NCBI GenBank assembly: GCA_033398695.1
Contig: CM065815.1
Coordinates: 144,939,001-145,003,000, forward strand
Length of the DNA: 64,000 bases
Direction: 5' to 3'
DNA from: Orobanche coerulescens
Taxonomy: Eukaryota; Streptophyta; Magnoliopsida; Lamiales; Orobanchaceae
Every line of letters starts with the position of its first letter. Positions within the stretch are counted from its first letter, which is position 1. Both the position numbers and the translations under genes were made by a program. Positions 11,734 to 21,545 of the stretch are shown one piece after another. Under the pieces are notes generated by a model, which saw only the letters and a program-made list of their open reading frames with translations, had not been told where the DNA came from and did no database searches.

Positions 11734-12689
11734 TCACAACACGACCCATATGATCAACTCAACATATCACCACAAGCAACACACATTATTATCAATATGC
11801 CAAACCATTCAACAATACACCGTAATACATATTCAAATATGTAACCAAATCAACACACAAATATCATGATCATCACGATAATTCAACTATGACCAATCAC
11901 GCACGACACGAACCATATGATTAACACAACCAACACAATTCCACGACGTTAACCAAATGAGAACATCATCACTACCATCAATCATTCACACTTATAAAAT
12001 CACGCGAAGCATATTCACGAAGGCAAAATAATTCATCATAAATCTAACACGAAGTATCTATCCACAAGACACAATTCGTATAGCAAGATACTTGCCTCAA
12101 TAACCTCTACCGAACACTCCGAAGAACACGGTTCGACTGGGAAGCTCGGACCCCGAAGAAGACAATGAACGGGAGGGTTCCGACTCGAGTTCCTCACAAG
12201 GATTTCGTCCCTAAGTCATATCAACGATAAATCAACAATCGTACGATGAATAATAATCGCGTAACGCCCGAATCCCCCTCTAAGACCTTTTATCGGACAC
12301 CTTCAAGGCGTCGATTAAGAACTCGACCAAAATGACGAATCTATACAATCAAACCATGGAATAACAAGGGAAATGATAGAATACATCTAAATAATCATCA
12401 ATACATCACAAATCTAAGTTATTACGGTTAAATCGGACAAAACGAACAAAACTCCCAATTCACCCAAAAGTAGGGTTTCAAGAATTTACCTTGGATTAAG
12501 GATGAAGAACAATTGTTGGTGTTGTTAATCCACACCAAGAATTTGAAGAATATGAAGTTCTCCGGGATTGATGATACAAAAACGCCCAAAAATCGCCCAC
12601 AAAATTGCCTAAGAGGAGGAGGAATGAAGGAAGAGATGAAATGAGCATTCATCTCAAAAAATCCACAGAAATAGGCTGAATTGCACTGT

Positions 12690-12780
12690 GTGCCGCGGCC
12701 CACGGCCAAAAAAAATTGCCCAGCACTGGCTTAGTGCCGCGGCCCGGACAGCAGGGGCCGCGGGCCGCGGTACAGCCCGC
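12690..12780. repeat. CCGCGG-rich palindrome cluster in LTR U3
   Basis: TGCCGCGGCCC occurs at 12690 and again near 12735, and GGGGCCGCGGGCCGCGG follows at about 12754-12770. The cluster occupies roughly the place of the palindrome arrays in the other family LTRs but has a wholly GC core. No convincing TATA box was found beside it on the minus strand. Confidence 0.6.
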
Positions 12781-13139
12781 TCCAGCATAAAAAGGCACAC
12801 GGTGCAGTCTTAGCTATTTCGACCATAACTCATTTATCCGGATTACGATTGACTCACCGTTTAAACCATTGGAAAGCTAACTTGATGCTCTATAATACAG
12901 AAAAGATTCAGAATTTTTGGAGTTTCCAACAATTGATGGTGATTTTACAAATTCGAACTAATACTTGGAAAAGTCGTTTAATAACACTAAGCTCAACAAA
13001 ACGACACCGAAACGAACTCGGATGACAAAAAGTGTAGAACTAGTCATTCTCGGAATGACGAAACGGTCACAATAGAGTCGCTAAGATGGACTTCCGCCAA
13101 AAAAGAAAATTATTGGAAATCGAAATCGCGGATATTACA

Positions 13140-13156
13140 TACTACCCTCCTTAAAA
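13140..13156 (-). promoter_or_regulatory. Polypurine tract of minus-strand Gypsy element
   Basis: On the minus strand CTTTTAAGGAGGGTAGTA runs into the LTR start at 13139. It is nearly identical to the tract at 3918-3931. A second, degenerate version (TTTTTAGTGGGATAGAA followed by TGTAATATCC) lies at about 13566-13586. Confidence 0.7.
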
Positions 13157-13704
13157 GAAGTTTCGTCCCGAAATTAAAACAAGTAGGGAGAAGAAATATC
13201 CCGCCAGGAAAACTCAACGAGATACACAAGAAACGCATAACTTACGCCCAACGGCGAAACCTTACAAGCAACGTAAAGGAACATACGGCGTGAAAACACG
13301 TTCCAGGACGACCAACACAACGCCACCGGCTATGATTCAAAACATTAATGAGCAAATAACGACACATCACATACCACATCACATGCACACATTTTATCAA
13401 AGAAACACATACGAAAACTAGTCGCACCTGACTAAAATGGATATGCGATAGAAACAAATAGAGTATCACGATAGAAATCACTCTGATTCTCATCAACAAG
13501 AAAATATCCGACGTCAAAACACAAACAGTTCAAGATAACAGAAAACGAGAATATCGGATATTACATTCTATCCCACTAAAAATAAGTTTCGTCCCGAAAC
13601 TTAAAATAAAACATCAGGGCATAATACAAACAAAACTAAAAAGTTCACGCAACAAATATCAATATCTACACGAATTACAGCACAAAGTACGACACACAAC
13701 TACA

Positions 13705-14819
13705 TCACTGGACACCACTGGGTCCTACAGAAGTAGGAACGAGACTCTGGTCCCCTATCATCTTGGCAACAATCTCGCAGTACTGAACTCGATGCCCCTC
13801 GCGTCCACAATTATAACAAGTCACTGGCGGTTTCTTACAATGCGTGCGTTCATGGCCCAGAACATTACAGTTGAAACACCTAGGAGCATTACCAGAACTC
13901 AAAGACACCGGCTCGGGTCTTTTAGATTCTCTAGTTTACCGAAAAGGTCCCATACTCGACTGATACGAGGGTCGAGGTTTAGGAATCCCAATTCCCTCAC
14001 TTCCCAATGCGTTATCGGAAATCTTCTGCTTCTTCGCTACCGATACAGACTCTGTAGACATCATAGTCATTTCAAATGCTAAGGCTCGATCTTGATAGTC
14101 CTTCAGTGTTGTACACATAAAATGGGCCATACAGTGCCGAACCTGAGGTTTCATACGCATATCAAAGTAACGAACCTTATCTGTCTCACTTCGCACTTGA
14201 TCTCGAACGTAACACAGCTGTCGATTGTAATCGACTATTGCTTGAGATATCGACACATCTCGGGGTGTAGCCGAGAAAAACTCGACAATTCTATGTTCCT
14301 TAACAGGCGGTGGATAATACTCGGCCTCCATAGCAATATTGAATTCAGCCCAAGTAGCGGCACGATCACTAGGCGCTACGGCCTCTCACCAGTCTCCCTG
14401 TCGAGCAGGTATTGAGCAATAGACACTCTTCTCTCATCGGGACAAGCTATGGCATCAAATGTTCTGTCCAACTGGAAGAGCCAGTTCTCCCAACCTAACG
14501 AGTCCGAAGAACCTACAAAACGGGGCGGGTGCATTCTCATCACACCTCGTAACCACATACTAGCTCCATTATCCTCATCTGGGATCCCATCCCGGTGTAT
14601 GGTCTGATTCATATGTGCCAACTGGTCAACCACCTGATGAAGGATGGTGGCGGCGCCAATGTCAGCATTTTACCCAGTTGATTGCCTCTGCTCACGCGAT
14701 TGGTCAGCTCGACCACCTGTACTGAGCTCATTGGCGCTTGACAATGAGCGAGTCGCCCTCTCATGCACCTGATTCCGACCTCTACCACGACCACGCTCTC
14801 GACCTCTACCTCTCAGCAT
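13705..14819 (-). pseudogene. gag: Broken gag of Gypsy element
   Basis: Gag forms the RNA-packaging particle in the cytoplasm. Reading frames on the minus strand are: an RGRGRERGRGRGR-rich start (ATG at 14819); a capsid N-terminal part at 14633-14376 with PPRFVGSSDSLGWENWLFQL and CPDERRVSIAQYLL; a capsid C-terminal part at 14331-13936; and a nucleocapsid at 13908-13705 with two CCHC zinc knuckles, CFNCNVLGHERTHC and CYNCGREGHRVQYC. At least three frame changes break it. The frame stops at 13705 and no protease or polymerase follows, so the element cannot move unaided. Identification as Gypsy gag is secure from the capsid pattern and the knuckles. Confidence 0.85.
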
Positions 14820-16275
14820 ACTAAACGGCCACCGATCAGAGCAACAAAACAAATATCACATAATCAACATAGGGCAATAAACAGCAGCACAATAAAGTAT
14901 TCACTCCAAATCATCACACGAGTACACGAACTAACACTGCAATAATAGACTTAAATTCATAAGTAAATCACACGGTTACACCAACATAGGTGCACGACTT
15001 TTACCAAAGTAAACACAGTCAAGACCACATACATGTCATTAAAATCAGGCACTTGTCATATTCTTTAAAAAATAAAATTTTTCCCGAGGTATTTGTTCAA
15101 ATGATAATATTTTAAAATTTGTGAGTTCGAAAGATTTTGCAGAAATGAAATTTTGAAAACACTTTGATTAATACCTCGGTCATTTAACCAAAGCCGTGGA
15201 CCCATTATCAAAATTGCTCTGATTTGAAATCACTTGCACAACAATACGTTGAAATATCAAGTCCACTCTATAACCGATGTCAGCAAAATGACCTTATTAA
15301 TATCTGCCAGCACACTAATCATTACCATAGATAAGCTATCATGTCCAGGATAACGTCATAGAACAATACAATTAAATTAGACTATGTCGTCACAACACTC
15401 AAACACATAACATTTAAATTCCGAAAATGAGAGTCGTTTTGCAAAACAGAAATTTTCTAAAAATCTTTTCGATCGTAATAAAAATGACGGTAGTATTTTG
15501 CAATGTCCGAAGTATTTTAAAACACATTTTCCAAATACTGATTGATGGTGCTATTTGAAAATACATGACCAACTTGTCACAATTCAACCGATTTCAAAAT
15601 CCACACAAACTGTTGTTTAACCGTACCATCAAAATATTTTCAAAAATTTTGATTTCCACAAAAATGCTCAAACCAGTAGAGTCTTTCAGGAAAAACGTTT
15701 TCAAACCTACCCATAGCGGGCATATTTACAACAATCCAAAATAGTCCAACTTAGAACCACGTGCCCAAACGACAAACGGGGTCATCAATTCAATCAAATG
15801 CATCTCATGGGTATCAAGTTAAACATACAACGAAACCATCTATCTGATTCTCTCACAAACTCTACTGTCGGTACCTTTTTTCGGAACGATCAAATTTTAC
15901 AACTTTCACATTATACCACCCCACATGGTGGCTCAACGGCAAAACGTCAATACGTCCAGTTCTATACACATACAGTGTATCACAAGTATCGAATACAAAC
16001 TACATTACATAACACCGTGCAAATAACGTCATGCACCACAAATATCACACATAAATGAAATCATGAACACAGATATTATGCATAAAAGAGGAGACTTATG
16101 TCTACAGGCCGCACGGAGATGACGGTCGCCCACGATACTAATCTCATCCGACAACATAACCGACACGTTGTGACTACGCACAACTCAACTTGTCACCCGA
16201 CATCTCGAATGACAAAACCACACAATACTCGACAAATCACGACTCGACTTGACCCGATAGCCTAGGTTTCCGCAA
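14820..16275 (-). other. Noncoding leader between primer-binding site and gag
   Basis: These 1.45 kb separate the primer-binding site from gag. I see no coding frame. The sequence is AT-rich with purine/pyrimidine runs such as 15060-15180, and is consistent with the long untranslated leader of a plant Gypsy element. Confidence 0.5.
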
Positions 16276-16292
16276 CCTAAGCTATGATACCA
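16276..16292 (-). promoter_or_regulatory. Primer-binding site, initiator tRNA-Met type
   Basis: On the minus strand TGGTATCATAGCTTAGG lies a few bases inside the LTR end (TGTAACACC at 16297). TGGTATCA is the usual complement of the 3' end of plant initiator methionine tRNA, which primes minus-strand synthesis. Confidence 0.75.
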
Positions 16293-16296
16293 TAAA

Positions 16297-16362
16297 TGTA
16301 ACACCCCCAAAATTATATGAGAATATTACACGCCGTAGGCCCCTTTTCACGAGGTTCTACCA
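16297..16362 (-). mobile_element. 5' LTR stub of minus-strand Gypsy element
   Basis: Only the 3'-most 66 bp of the LTR survive, matching 7036-7105 closely (GGGAATATTACACGCCGTAGG region). Homology ends at about 16362, where a different dispersed repeat starts. The truncation removed the promoter of the 5' LTR. Confidence 0.75.
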
Positions 16363-16571
16363 TACAACTGTTAGTTGGCATGCATCCAACAATTTGAAAA
16401 CAAGTACTCAAAACATACGATTATGTCTACAACTTCTAGAAACTTATCATTAAGCTTTTAAGTTTTTATTCTTAGTTTTTTTAATCTCAATTTGTGCCCT
16501 TTTGTACTAATTTCATTTCCTTCTGATGAAAAAATCGAATTAAAATTGATACGTAATATATATATATATAT
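16363..16571. repeat. Dispersed AT-rich repeat, first copy
   Basis: The stretch from GGCATGCATCCAACAATTTG to TTTAATCTCAA is about 90 percent like 24414-24530. It ends in an (AT)n run at 16552-16571. Its right-hand continuation appears beyond the Copia element at 24167, so later insertions probably split this copy. Confidence 0.65.
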
Positions 16572-16722
16572 ATAGTGGCAGAAGCAGAACATTTACTCAG
16601 AGAGGTTCAAAGCTATAAAAAATACGGAAATCGGACAACTATTTATATAGCTTTTTCTATTTTATAGGTGAATTTTCATCCGTCGGAGGGGGGCGTGGAC
16701 CCCTTTGACGCCCTTCCTTCGC

Positions 16723-16723
<1 letters not shown>
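16572..16723. other. Unresolved repeat-like segment
   Basis: AGTGGCAGAAGCAGAACATT at 16575 and CGTCGGAGGGGGGCGTGGAC near 16680 look like the ends of a common plant mobile repeat, but I cannot assign a class. No coding frame is present. Confidence 0.25.

Positions 16724-16792
<69 letters not shown>
16724..16792. repeat. (AT)n microsatellite, about 69 bp
   Basis: This is an uninterrupted AT dinucleotide run, directly before the left arm of the fold-back element. Confidence 0.95.
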
Positions 16793-16794
<2 letters not shown>

Positions 16795-17495
16795 CTAAAA
16801 AGTCTCTTATAATAAAAAGTGTAGGAAGGATTGTGGGAGTAACATGTGTCACCTTGCCACATCATCATCCAACATCATATGACATGTGGCACCCCCGTCC
16901 CCCCCCCTCACCCCCCGAAAAAAATTAATTTCCCGCCAAAAAAAAATTGGGGGGTCAAAATTTTTTTTTATCCCGCCAAAAACTTATAAGTGTGATGCAC
17001 CATTTTTTTGGTGCATCACAGTTATAAGTTTTGGTGCATCACACTAATAAGTTTTACTGCATCACAGTTATAAGTTACTACATCATAGTTAACAGTTAAG
17101 TGCATCAACTATGATACAGTAACTTATAACCTTAATGCACTAAATCATAATTGTGATGTAGTAACTTTATAACTGTGATACAGTAATAATAAGTTTTACT
17201 GCATCGCAGTTATAAGTTACTGCATCATAGTTAACAGTTAAATGCATCAACTATGATGTAGTAACTTATAATCTTAATGCACTAAATCATAATTGTGATG
17301 CGGTAGCTTTATAACTGTGATGCAGTAATAATTTTTGGCGAAAAAAAAAATTTGGCCCCAAAAAAAAATTTTGGCGGGAAAATTTTTTTCGGGGGGGGGG
17401 GGGGGGTGACACATGTCATATGATGTGGAATGGAGATGACACATGTCACTCCCACAATTCTTCCTACACTTTTTATTATAAAAGACTTTTTATTT

Positions 17496-17498
<3 letters not shown>
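16793..17498. mobile_element. Fold-back / long-TIR nonautonomous DNA element
   Basis: The left end (16793-16990) and right end (17325-17498) are inverted copies. The left reads AAAAGTCTCTTATAATAAAA, AGTGTAGGAAGGATTGTGGG, ACATGTGTCA, then a C-run and CCGCCAAAAA; the right mirrors it with a G-run at about 17391-17407. The centre holds two copies of a unit of about 130 bp made of GTGATGCAGTAACTTATAAC, ATGCATCAACTATGATGCAG and similar words, many themselves inverted. There is no coding sequence. The long inverted ends suggest a Mutator-type MITE or a fold-back element. Microsatellites at both edges hide any target duplication. Confidence 0.7.

Positions 17499-17560
<62 letters not shown>
17499..17560. 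repeat. Compound (AC)n(AT)n(GT)n microsatellite
   Basis: An AC run (about 17499-17531), an AT run (to about 17552) and a short GT run precede the Copia LTR start. The three runs in series form a self-complementary tract. Confidence 0.95.
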
Positions 17561-17563
<3 letters not shown>

Positions 17564-18468
17564 TGGGATTATGTGGCCCAAATGAATAAAATAATGAGGG
17601 CCCAAAAAATAATCTATCTCCTGCAGCCCACTTAAAATCGGACTGGCAGGAATCCTTTTAGGCGGCCCATTAAAATTTGGATTAATCTTGGTCATTCATC
17701 CGGTATCTTTAATCCTGGCCATTGGTTTATATTAACCCTACATATATAAACCCCCCTTAACCAAACCCTACCCCTCATTTCCCTTCACCCCCGCCGTCTG
17801 CTCACTCTCTACCTTATCTCTCCACCCCCGATTTACTTTCCTTTCTCCTCGGTCTTGGACCTGCTCCTCCGTTGTAAAGTAAATGCCCGATTTCTTCTCT
17901 TCGTTTGGTTGTTCCGATTCTCCTATAAATCCCGTTTTCGGTGGAGATGAAAAAAAAACGAAAAAAAAGAGAGCAAGATATATCTGTTCCTTTGAATCCT
18001 TCGGTTTTCTCAGTGAAATATTTGAGGGGTTTTCTGGGTGAGCTTTGTGAGAAAGGGGATCTGATATTTCTGGGGGTTTTCGGTTGCTTTGTGCTTCGAT
18101 TTTGGTTTGGGGGTTTTGGACCAGTCGAATCTTGCTTTGTGCTTGGATTCGCCGGAGGTTGCTTCCGGTTCCGGTAGTGGGTTCGGTTCGAGTCTGCCGC
18201 GGGTCTTGTGAGTCCAGGACGTGGCTACGGGGACGGAGGACTGAGCCGGCCGGATTTTTCCCGACTGTGATTTTCTTCGGCTTCGGCCGTGTGGTTTGAT
18301 CTTCCTATTTCTTACTGTTTTTAAGTTTATTTTTCCAGTTTTTGTTTGTTTCGTAAAATTAGAAGTTGTGTAATCCCTAATCCCTATCCCGAGTAGATTC
18401 GTGTAATAGTTATATTTGTTATAATTATTGTAATAATATTTCCACCCGATTCGGACCAATACTCAACA
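17561..18468 (+). mobile_element. Copia 5' LTR (908 bp)
   Basis: The LTR has TGTTGGG and CAACA ends. A promoter-like CATATATAAACCCCCC lies near 17741, followed by a C-rich leader. The overlapping open frames at 17941-18459 are in LTR sequence, repeat exactly in the 3' LTR and are not genes. Confidence 0.92.
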
Positions 18469-18469
18469 T

Positions 18470-18481
18470 TGGTACCGGAGC
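18470..18481 (+). promoter_or_regulatory. Primer-binding site of Copia element
   Basis: TGGTACCGGAGC begins two bases after the 5' LTR end. It resembles the TGGTATCAGAGC used with initiator methionine tRNA, with two changes. Confidence 0.7.
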
Positions 18482-19028
18482 TTTGGTTTGGATCTGTCCG
18501 AATCGGGTCAACCCGGATCGCTCAGGTATATCGGCTAACCCTCTCTTCATTTTCTGTTTTTTACTTGCTCGTTGCCCTTTGTGATAGTATTCCCGTTCGT
18601 TTCTTGGTGATTTTTTCTTTGTGATATTTTTTGTTCGGATACTGCTGCTCTTCGTGTTTGCTCGCTGTTCTTCGTGTTTTTAAATTTGTCCGTCTCGGCT
18701 CTTTGTACTTCGTGTTTAAATTTATCCGTCTCGGCCTGTTATTTTTGCTTCTTTGCATTGTTAGTAATATTACGTGTGTTTATTACTGCAATTTTTACTT
18801 CGTGTTGAACTGGAATTTTTCATAATCGGGCATTTAAACCCTCTGCTGGACCGCTTAAGTGTCCTTGGATCTTGTAGGGGCACAGGTATTGGTTTTCAGT
18901 TCGTTTAAATTTAATCATCTGTGTGATTGATTACTTTGTGTTTGTGAGGTTTGATAAAATAAACCGTTTTCTCCTGTTTGTGTTTTCCTCAAATATTTTC
19001 AAAAACTTTGTTCATTTTGAAAATTAAA
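18482..19028 (+). other. Copia untranslated leader
   Basis: About 550 bp separate the primer-binding site and the gag ATG. The leader is T-rich with no supported coding frame. The open frame can be extended upstream to a TTG at 18978, but the first ATG in that frame is at 19029. Confidence 0.6.
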
Positions 19029-19829
19029 ATGGGTTCAATCTCTGCCTTCTCTGTGGCACCATTTGATGGAAAATGTGATTTTGCCATTTGGCAACAGAAA
19101 ATGAAAAGCATACTTATTCAACAAAAATGTTTCAAAGCTATTGATAATTCTTTCGCCTCTAATGTGACGGCGGATAAAAAGGCTGAACTTGATGAGTTTG
19201 CTTATTCTGCGATTATCTTGAACCTTTCTGACTCTGTGATAAGAAAATTAGGTAAACATGGTTCGGCTAAAGAGTTATGGGAAAAATTGGAAGAAATGTA
19301 TACTGAAACTTCGTTGCCAAATAAATTATTCCTTCTTGAAAAAAATTTCCGCTATAAGCTTGATCTTAATAAAGACATTGATGCTAATTTAGACGTGTTT
19401 ACAAAACTGGTTCAAGATATAAAGTTAATGGGAGATAAAAACATCGATGATTACACTCCGATTGTTCTTTTGAATGCTATTCCAGATTCTTATAGTGATG
19501 TGAAATCTGCCATTAAATATGGTAGAGATCAGGTAACCTTAGATATTGTTGTAAACGGCTTAAAGAGCAAAGAGCTAGATTTGAAAAACAATAAAGGTGC
19601 TGCCCTTAGAAATCTTGGCGAGGTCAATTTTGTCAAAGGAAGACCACAAAAACGTTTTCAAAATAAAAAGTCTTCCAACACTCAAAATAACCAAGCCAAC
19701 AAGAAAAAGGGCAATGAAAAATTTCGGTTTAAACCTAGACCTAATAATCGTAAGTGTTACAATTGTGGTGAGTATGGTCACTATATTCAAGACTGCACTA
19801 AACCTAAGAAAAACCAGCAATCTGATTAG
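19029..19829 (+). CDS. gag: Copia gag polyprotein
   Basis: This is a 266-residue Gag that would form the cytoplasmic particle and bind element RNA. It begins at ATG 19029 with MGSISAFSVAPFDGKCDFAIW, the usual start of the Copia gag (UBN2-like) domain. The domain continues with AKELWEKLEEMYTE and LVQDIKLMGDKNI. A basic, Asn-rich stretch precedes one CCHC zinc knuckle, CYNCGEYGHYIQDC, at residues about 243-256. The frame ends at a TAG at 19827-19829. The same frame stays open beyond this stop into protease, so one in-frame stop separates gag from pol. The frame is otherwise undamaged, unlike pol. Confidence 0.88.
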   Translation: MGSISAFSVAPFDGKCDFAIWQQKMKSILIQQKCFKAIDNSFASNVTADKKAELDEFAYSAIILNLSDSVIRKLGKHGSAKELWEKLEEMYTETSLPNKLFLLEKNFRYKLDLNKDIDANLDVFTKLVQDIKLMGDKNIDDYTPIVLLNAIPDSYSDVKSAIKYGRDQVTLDIVVNGLKSKELDLKNNKGAALRNLGEVNFVKGRPQKRFQNKKSSNTQNNQANKKKGNEKFRFKPRPNNRKCYNCGEYGHYIQDCTKPKKNQQSD

Positions 19830-19853
19830 GCTAACTTAGCTGTCGGTGAAAAT

Positions 19854-20880
19854 TTGGGTGATGTGTTTATGATTTCTGATGCTATGCATTCTTCTGTGAA
19901 CTCTGTGTTAGCTGACCTTGGTGAAAATGATTGGCTGGTTGATTCTGGATGCACATTTCACATGACTCCGCATAAACAACTTTTTTCTAGCTATCGTGAT
20001 TTGAAAAATCGATATGTGTCTATGCCGGATCATGTAAAACGAAATGTTGCTGGAATAGGAACAGTGTGCCTTAAATTCGAATCTGGAAATTCGATAACTT
20101 TGGAAAATGTTAGGCATGTTCCTCACTTAGCTCATAATTTAATGTCATGTGCATGTCTTGAAGATAATGGTTTTGAAGGTACATGGGCTAAGGGTGCTAT
20201 GAAAGTTACGAGAGGTCCCAAAACCTTTTTTGTCGCCATTCGTAAAATGAATTTATACATTTGTTCCACCGTAAGTAACTTTTCCGTTAATGCAGTACTT
20301 GGAGATAAAGCGAAATCGCATAAACGGTTGGGTCACATTAGTGGTAAAGGTCTTGAAATATTGCACAAAAATGGTTGTTTTGGGAATGATAAAATATCGA
20401 CTTACCATTTTGTGATAATTGTGTGTATGGTAAGCAACATTGTGCTAACTTTCCCCATTCACCTTCCCGAACCCCCTAAGAGTTCAAATGTGTTTGAATG
20501 TACGCATCTTGATGTGTGGGGGCTGCCGGTGTTAGGCACACACGGCGGAAACCGATATTTTTATACGTGATTGATTATTATTCCAGAAAGTCTTTGTGTT
20601 TCTCCTTAAGAACAAATCGATGTGTTTGACACGTTCAAAACGTGGAAAATTTTAATTGAAAATCGAGAGTAAGAAAATTAAAATTTTGAGAACTGACAAC
20701 GGTCTGGAATTTTGCAATAATTTGTTTGATACTTTGTGTGCGGAAAGTGGTATTCAAAGGCATAGGACAGCACCCTACACCCCTCAACAAAACGGAATTG
20801 TTGAGCGCATGAACCGAACCCTCCTTGATAGGGTAAGGTCTATGCTCGTCGACTCGGATTGTCAAAACGTTTTGGGGTGA
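19854..20880 (+). pseudogene. pol: Copia protease and integrase, frameshifted
   Basis: The first part, 19854-20570, is in the gag frame. The aspartic protease active site is DWLVDSGCTFHM, with D-S-G at 19941-19949. The integrase pre-domain follows with HKRLGHISGKGLEILHKNG. The zinc-binding Cys pair near 20415 falls in another frame, so a frameshift lies just before it. HLDVWG near 20508 would hold the first catalytic Asp. A second break lies between 20570 and 20690. The remainder, 20656-20880, carries LRTDNGLEF (second Asp) and TPQQNGIVERMNRT (Glu). Integrase would insert the cDNA; this copy cannot encode it intact. Confidence 0.85.
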
Positions 20881-21545
20881 GGCTTTATCTACAAATGCCT
20901 ATATTATAAACAGATCTCCATCTGTCCCTTTGAATGGAAACTATCCAGAATACGTGTGGTAGTAATATTGATTTCTCAAATCTTCGTGTATTTGGGTGTC
21001 TTGCTTATGTTCATCAAAAGCAAGATAAATTAGAACCTAGATCGATAAGATGTGTGTTCTTAGGCTACCGGAGGAGTTAAGGGTTTTAGGTTATGGCTTA
21101 AGGGCGAACCGGGGTTTAAGGTGCTAATTAGTAGGGATGTCATATTTAATGAAGATGAATTTCCTTGTCTTGAACATCCTGCACCCGCACCCGTGCACAT
21201 GCCTAATCCAATTTGTTTCTAACTACCCTACCTTAAGTGAGGTGGAGCTGAAAATGATGAAACTTTGCATCTTGAAAATGAAAATCATTAGGAATTCTAG
21301 TGATGAAGTAATTGAAAATGTTGATGAAAGTACTGAACTAACCAACTATCAATTGACGAGAGATAGGCCTAGAAGAGAGAATGTTAGGAGGCCTCATCAC
21401 TTTGATGATTTTCATATGATGTCCCATGCTTACAATGTGTTTGAATCTTTAGATAATAACGAACCTAAAAGCTACAAAGATGCTTTAAAATCTGAAAATG
21501 CTTCTGATTGGTTAAATGCTATGAATGATGAAATGAATTCCCTGC
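20881..21545 (+). pseudogene. Copia integrase-to-RT linker, multiply broken
   Basis: Short frames continue the polyprotein: an FGCLAYVHQKQDKLEPRS-like piece near 20990-21045, and 21137-21580 with SYKDALKSENASDWLNAMND, the usual stretch just before reverse transcriptase. Frames change several times. This part has no catalytic function. Confidence 0.65.

Larger units (their letters stand above)
7036..13139 (-). mobile_element. 3' LTR of minus-strand Gypsy element (split into two parts)
   Basis: The LTR occupies 7036-7395 and 11088-13139, about 2.4 kb without the insertion. Its ends are TGTAACACC at 7036 and TATTACA at 13139. Sequence on either side of the insertion joins into one segment collinear with plus-strand LTR bases about 6300-6420 in reverse complement. 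A four-copy 64-bp tandem repeat lies at 11478-11733 and a CCGCGG-rich palindrome cluster at 12690-12780. Confidence 0.8.
7036..16362 (-). mobile_element. Gag-only Gypsy element, minus strand, with nested solo LTR
   Basis: Reading right to left, the element has a 5' LTR stub (16362-16297), a primer-binding site (16292-16276), a noncoding leader, a broken gag (14819-13705), a short 3' region, a polypurine tract (13156-13140) and a 3' LTR (13139-7036). A solo LTR of 3692 bp at 7396-11087 splits the 3' LTR. No protease, reverse transcriptase or integrase sequence is present, so the element is a deletion derivative or a non-autonomous form. The 5' LTR is cut after about 66 bp, where an unrelated AT-rich repeat begins, so no target duplication can be checked. 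Confidence 0.75.

Noticed and set aside
11426..11869. Overlapping open frames with a repeated Thr-His-His-Val protein
   Set aside because: The 64-bp minisatellite lacks stops in some frames; it is LTR sequence.
16276..16292. tRNA-Met-like text at this and other primer-binding sites
   Set aside because: Only 12-18 bases complementary to a tRNA 3' end are present; no tRNA gene can be folded.
16662..16928. Open frames on both strands with Tyr-Ile repeats
   Set aside because: They are translations of the (AT)n microsatellite, not proteins.
17420..17695. Open frames with Thr-His and Cys-Val repeats
   Set aside because: They come from the (AC)n and (GT)n tracts before the Copia LTR.
17941..18459. 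Open frame pair in the 5' Copia LTR, repeated at 23608-24129
   Set aside because: Both copies lie in LTRs and follow LTR identity; no domain and no codon signal.
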